A stretch of 64,000 nucleotides of DNA from NCBI RefSeq assembly GCF_016756615.1, contig NZ_AP023262.1, positions 5,395,501-5,459,500 on the forward strand, written 5' to 3'. Both the position numbers and the translations under genes were made by a program. Positions within the stretch are counted from its first letter, which is position 1, and each line of letters opens with the position of its first letter. Positions 60,540 through 64,000 of this stretch are shown here, one piece after another. The notes beneath the pieces were generated by a model. That model saw only the letters and a program-made list of their open reading frames with translations, did no database searches and was not told the DNA's origin. The stretch comes from Mesorhizobium sp. L-8-3. GTDB lineage: Bacteria > Pseudomonadota > Alphaproteobacteria > Rhizobiales > Rhizobiaceae.

Positions 60540-62153
60540 TCAGGCGCCGCCGATCTTCTCGCGCTTCACCACGATGCCGGCGGCATCGCGGTCCCATGTG
60601 TCAGGCGTCAGGCCCTCAACGCGAAGCTTGACCTTCTCGATCTTGGCTGTCGGCGTTCGCGGCAGGGCATCGACCACGCGCACGTAGCGCGGGATCATGA
60701 AGTGGGCCATACGCGGCCGCAGGAACTCGATGAGATCGGCAGGGTCGAAAGCCTCGCCGCCGCGCAAGGCCACGACCGCCATGACCTCGTCCTCCGCGAT
60801 CTCGCTCTTCACGGCGACTGCCGCCGCCTCGCGAATGGCCGGGAAGGCCAGCACTTCGGATTCGACCTCGAAGGACGAGATGTTCTCGCCGCGGCGGCGG
60901 ATCGCATCCTTCAGACGGTCGACGAAGTAGAAATTGCCTTCGGCGTCGCGGCGGAAACCGTCGCCGGTATGGAACCAGCCGTTGCGCCAGGCCGCCGCCG
61001 TCGCTTCCGGATTGCCGGCATAGCCATGGTTCATCGCCCAGGGGCAATCGGTGCGCACCACCATCTCGCCTACGGCGCCGATCGGCACCTCGCAGTCGTT
61101 CTCGTCGACGATCCTCACATCGACGCCCTTGCGCGGCCGACCGGCGCTGCCAAGCGCGGTCGGGTTGGCCTCGGACACGATCGGCATCGATATCTCGGTC
61201 ATGTTGAAATGGGTGTGGATGTCCGTACCGAAGCGGGCATGGAACTGCGGCGCGGTGTCGTTGAGCGGCACGTAGGTGCAGGTGCGCAGCGTGTGTGTCT
61301 TGTCGTCCGGACGCGGCGGACGCTTCAGCAGGAAACCGCCCATCACGCCGAGCAGGATCGTGGTCGTGATGCCGGTCTTGCGCACGGTCGGCCAGAAGGA
61401 CTCCGTATCGAAGGCGTCGACCATCGATATCGAGCCGCCATGAATCAGCATGGCGGTGACAGGCATCACCCCGCCCGAATGGAACATGGGCAGGTTCACC
61501 ATGTAACGGTCGTCACCGGACAGGAACGGCGCGGAGACCGCCATGCTGTAGAGATGGACATAGGACGACAGCACGCCCTTGGACGGGCCGGTGGTGCCGG
61601 AGGTGAAGATGATCGACTGCAGGTCCCAGGGCGCGATCTCGCGATCGAGCGCGGGCGGCGTTTCGTCATCCGATTCCATGGCGCCGGCCGGGTGCAGGAC
61701 GAGGTCGCCCACCGGTTCGGCCTGGCCGCCCAGCACCACGATCTCGCGCAGCGTCTTCCTGTCGATGTCGGCGAGCCTGCGATGCAGATCGGCGTGGACT
61801 ATGGCGAGACGGGTCTCGGCGAGCCCGATGGCGTGCTGCAGCAGGGTTCCCTTATAGGCGAGATTGAGCGGCACGAAGACCGCGCCGAGATAGTTGAGAC
61901 CGAACCAGATGCGCAAACAATCGGGCCCGTTGGGCAGCCATACCAGGACGCGCTCGCCCTGCCTTACGCCGAGCTTGCGAAGCGCATTGGCGGTGCGGAT
62001 CGCGATGCGCTGCATTTCCGCATAGGTCCATTGCCGGCCGTCCGGGAAGATCGCGAAGATCTTGTCGGGCTGCTCGGCCGCCCAGCGCTCGATCATGTAG
62101 CGCTGGATGCACTGCTCGGGCTTCGGCATGCGAGGATCGACGTGATACCCCAT
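60540..62153 (-). CDS. Acyl-CoA synthetase (AMP-forming; CaiC/crotonobetaine-CoA-ligase-like)
   Basis: A 537-residue adenylate-forming ligase. Core motifs are IIFTSGTTGPSKGVLSSY (P-loop-like), FHSGGVMPVTAML, HFNMTEISMP, and the A8/A10 region WFHTGDGFRRDAEGNFYFVDRLKDAIRRRGENISSFEVE with catalytic Lys in PTAKIEK. It activates a carboxylic acid with CoA, the first step of the encoded pathway. Start MGYHVDPR at 62153. Confidence 0.92.
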   Translation of the reverse strand: MGYHVDPRMPKPEQCIQRYMIERWAAEQPDKIFAIFPDGRQWTYAEMQRIAIRTANALRKLGVRQGERVLVWLPNGPDCLRIWFGLNYLGAVFVPLNLAYKGTLLQHAIGLAETRLAIVHADLHRRLADIDRKTLREIVVLGGQAEPVGDLVLHPAGAMESDDETPPALDREIAPWDLQSIIFTSGTTGPSKGVLSSYVHLYSMAVSAPFLSGDDRYMVNLPMFHSGGVMPVTAMLIHGGSISMVDAFDTESFWPTVRKTGITTTILLGVMGGFLLKRPPRPDDKTHTLRTCTYVPLNDTAPQFHARFGTDIHTHFNMTEISMPIVSEANPTALGSAGRPRKGVDVRIVDENDCEVPIGAVGEMVVRTDCPWAMNHGYAGNPEATAAAWRNGWFHTGDGFRRDAEGNFYFVDRLKDAIRRRGENISSFEVESEVLAFPAIREAAAVAVKSEIAEDEVMAVVALRGGEAFDPADLIEFLRPRMAHFMIPRYVRVVDALPRTPTAKIEKVKLRVEGLTPDTWDRDAAGIVVKREKIGGA

Positions 62154-62191
62154 TCCTGACCTCCCGGCCCCTCTCTGGGCCTCGAAAAACG

Positions 62192-62674
62192 CTATCGCGC
62201 CGTCTTTGCGTCCGTGCCGCTGGCAATCTCGGCAAAGAGCGGCTTGCGCGTAAGCTTCATCTCGCGGGCCACATCGTCGTGGATGTGCTGCTTCAAAAGG
62301 CCGAGCGCCTGCCGCCGGGCCTCGCCTTCGCCACAGCCGTCGTGGATGGCGCAAAGCACGTCGCCGATCGCCGCGTCGAGCCTGTCTCGCTCTGCCTGAA
62401 GCGCGCCGGTCGACATCGTCGCGGGCGGCGTTCCCGCCGAGGCAGAGGGGAACTCGGGCATGAGTTCGCCGACGCTGCGCAACAGTGCGGTCTTCTCCGA
62501 CACCGCCTCCAGGATCGGCTCACGCGCCCATTCGATGCGTGGCCCGATATTGTTGAGCAGGTCGATGACGCCGACCGCCTGGCCGCGCGCATATCCGTCG
62601 GTTACGTTCGGGATCACATCTGCCCGCAGCGTCGCCACGATGCCTTCGATCAGCCGCTCCAAGGGAATGTTCAT
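62192..62674 (-). CDS. Uncharacterised helical protein of the acyl-CoA operon (160 aa)
   Basis: A 160-residue, mainly helical protein with no membrane segment: PLERLIEGIVATLRADVIPNVTDGYARGQAVGVIDLLNNIGPRIEW, then AERDRLDAAIGDVLCAIHDGC. I recognise no catalytic motif. It overlaps the upstream APH-like gene by 4 nt, and so is tightly coupled to it. Such genes accompany acyl-CoA-dehydrogenase-linked phosphotransferases, so a partner role is plausible. Confidence 0.65.
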   Translation of the reverse strand: MNIPLERLIEGIVATLRADVIPNVTDGYARGQAVGVIDLLNNIGPRIEWAREPILEAVSEKTALLRSVGELMPEFPSASAGTPPATMSTGALQAERDRLDAAIGDVLCAIHDGCGEGEARRQALGLLKQHIHDDVAREMKLTRKPLFAEIASGTDAKTAR

Positions 62675-63714
62675 GCAGCGCGCTCCATGGCCGTTTCCAG
62701 TTGCAGGAGCATGCGCGGAATCTGGGCGCCCATGCCGGCCATGCGCAGATCGTTGAAACCGCGCTCGGCGAAGCAGTGTGTCGCCCCGTAGTGCATGACC
62801 GCCAGCTTGTAGGTGCCGAAGGCCTCCCAGTAGCGGATCGCCGACAGGCTGACGTCGATGCCGGTCAATGCGGCATAGCGGTCGCGCAGTTCCTCGCGCG
62901 GGAAGAAATGGCACATATGAGGCGAGCGACCGCGCCAGGCCTGCAGGCAGATCCAGCCGAGGTCCTCGATCGGGTCGCCGAGCCGCACCAGTTCCCAGTC
63001 GAGCATGGCCGTGATGCGGCCGTCGGCTTCAAGGAAGTTTCCGATGCGGAAGTCGCCATGCACGATGGCGATCCTGGGGGCGACGGGCGCGTTGTCGCGC
63101 AGCCAGATCGCAGCCATTTCCAGCATGGGGACACGACGCGGCGACCAACGGCGCAGCAAGCCTTCCCAGAGGCCGATCTGATCGGAGGCCGTGCGATTGA
63201 CGTCGGTCGAGCCGTCGATACCGGCGACCGGCGTCCCCCGCCAGTCGAAATTGTGGAGCGACGCGAGAGCCTCGACGAACTGGCCGCCGAGATCCTCGCG
63301 CCTGCGATCGTCGAAGGCGGGGCCGCCATCGTGGGTCCAGGGGATCGGCGCTTCGCCGGCGACCAGGTCGCAGACGAAGAAGGGCGCACCGAGCACGTCG
63401 CTCTCGTCGCGGTACCAATAGACCTTTGGCACCGGGACGCCGCTGCCCTGCAACGCGTTCAAAGTAAGGAATTCCGGCGAGGCCTTGTATGGAGCGAAGA
63501 TCCCGTTGGGCGGCCCGACGCGCAGGATGAGATCGCGCTCGACGAGCCTCTCGCCATCATCCCAGCTTGCGCGAAATCCGTAGGTCACCCAGGAGAATCC
63601 GACGGTGAAGCGGCGAAGCGGCCCCACCGTGACGGCACCACCGATCTGGTTCCGAAGGAAGCCGGCGAGCCGGGCCCGCACGGTCTCGCCATCGAAAGGA
63701 TCAAAGGTCGCCAC
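62671..63714 (-). CDS. APH-family phosphotransferase (ACAD10/11-like kinase)
   Basis: A 347-residue kinase-like protein. RRFTVGFSWVTYGF leads the nucleotide-binding lobe; catalytic IVHGDFRIGNFLEADGRITAMLDWELVRLGDPIEDLGW has the HGD and Asp-Trp-Glu motifs. ACAD10/11-type kinases phosphorylate 4-hydroxyacyl-CoA, letting an acyl-CoA dehydrogenase complete the route; the dehydrogenase is in this operon. It starts with GTG at 63714 behind AGGAGG and is the first gene of the operon. Confidence 0.88.
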   Translation of the reverse strand: MATFDPFDGETVRARLAGFLRNQIGGAVTVGPLRRFTVGFSWVTYGFRASWDDGERLVERDLILRVGPPNGIFAPYKASPEFLTLNALQGSGVPVPKVYWYRDESDVLGAPFFVCDLVAGEAPIPWTHDGGPAFDDRRREDLGGQFVEALASLHNFDWRGTPVAGIDGSTDVNRTASDQIGLWEGLLRRWSPRRVPMLEMAAIWLRDNAPVAPRIAIVHGDFRIGNFLEADGRITAMLDWELVRLGDPIEDLGWICLQAWRGRSPHMCHFFPREELRDRYAALTGIDVSLSAIRYWEAFGTYKLAVMHYGATHCFAERGFNDLRMAGMGAQIPRMLLQLETAMERAA

Positions 63715-63741
63715 GTTTCCTCCTGTCGTGTCCAACTGGCA

Positions 63742-63792
63742 AATTGTGTTCCGGCAATCAGCCACTGTCAACAAAAATGAACTATGATTCAT
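63742..63792 (-). promoter_or_regulatory. Promoter and operator-like palindrome for the acyl-CoA operon
   Basis: On the minus strand TTGACA (complement of 63766-63771) and ACAATT (complement of 63742-63747) are 18 bp apart. ATGAACTATGATTCAT (63777-63792, arms ATGAA/TTCAT) lies just upstream of the -35 and 63 nt before the GTG start, matching the distance of the similar site before the sugar importer. Confidence 0.55.
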
Positions 63793-64000
63793 TCTTCATT
63801 TTTGTCGTTGTGGCGACGAGGATCCGCACATCGGCGGCCAGGAGCCGGGCCATTTCCAGAAGCATCAGCGCGAAGGCCAGCGGCATCATCAAAAGGACCG
63901 GCCAGAGCGGCCAGAAATTGGTGCCCACCTGCATGGGCCTGCCGCTCTGGATGCTGCCCCAGACGAAGCGCGTCACGAACCACAGCGCGATCCCGTAAAT
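63782..64000 (-). CDS. TRAP transporter small permease-like protein, C-terminal part (5' end outside window)
   Basis: The last 72 residues of a membrane protein whose start lies beyond position 64000. It reads IYGIALWFVTRFVWGSIQSGRPMQVGTNFWPLWPVLLMMPLAFALMLLEMARLL, resembling the third and fourth helices of DctQ-type TRAP small permeases (W-S...PLWP motif). It ends in a TAG 67 nt before the acyl-CoA operon start and overlaps its operator-like palindrome. Confidence 0.5.
   Translation of the reverse strand: MYGIALWFVTRFVWGSIQSGRPMQVGTNFWPLWPVLLMMPLAFALMLLEMARLLAADVRILVATTTKMKNES

Overview
The window looks like a chromosomal segment of a high-GC alphaproteobacterium of the Hyphomicrobiales (Rhizobiales), probably near Phyllobacteriaceae/Mesorhizobium. 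The evidence is the intact rhizobial order fixNOQP-fixGHIS, an FnrL/FnrN-type regulator with its cysteine ligands, a rhizobial-type LuxR/LuxI pair, and many small-molecule ABC/CoA-dependent catabolic operons. No rRNA, tRNA, CRISPR array or complete transposon was recognised.

Layout. 1-3.3 kb is a ragged accessory edge: an apparent IS21-like terminus abuts a truncated aldehyde dehydrogenase, followed by a GFA-like protein, an AbiEi-like fragment, and a YafY/WYL regulator divergent from an NTF2-like secreted protein. 3.4-4.8 kb (minus strand) is a fluoride-export set: two overlapping CrcB/Fluc subunits and DUF190. 5.2-9.4 kb is a periplasmic copper operon (DUF2946-like, PCuAC, SCO, YcnI, CopCD). 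9.4-12.5 kb has a DUF2161 protein and a quorum-sensing module (small divergent gene, luxR, luxI) with two matching CCCCT-N8-AGGGG boxes, then two tandem hairpin/T-tract repeats. 12.5-22.1 kb is an amidohydrolase/hydantoinase-transport locus: carbamoylase, GST, an NMT1-type ABC importer, TetR and HyuBA, with a shared candidate operator in front of hyuA and of the importer.

22.5-45.9 kb is a microoxic-respiration island: hemN, fnrL, hemerythrin, fixNOQP, fixGHIS, a UbiA enzyme, two universal stress proteins, a PPOX protein, MscS, an APH/P-loop fusion kinase, an acyl-CoA synthetase-acetyltransferase fusion, trxC and two small uncharacterised proteins. Nine TTGA-N6-TCAA-like FNR sites (seven good, two degenerate) sit in front of these genes, several at spacing expected for a site at -41.5. 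The copper operon upstream fits the need of the cbb3 oxidase for copper.

46-49.6 kb has an alcohol dehydrogenase, an ABC-2 exporter and a small toxin-antitoxin cluster with overlapping head-to-head starts. 49.6-56.6 kb is a ribose-type ABC importer with an unusual permease fused to a strictosidine-synthase/SMP-30-like beta-propeller and a second, separate propeller. 57.0-63.7 kb holds a TetR regulator and a CoA-dependent catabolic operon (APH-like kinase, acyl-CoA ligase, acyl-CoA dehydrogenase, MaoC, DUF7064-like protein). Similar ATGAA-N5/6-TTCAY operators lie about 62 nt before the first gene of both operons, so the importer and the catabolic pathway may be one regulon. The window ends in a partial TRAP small-permease-like gene.
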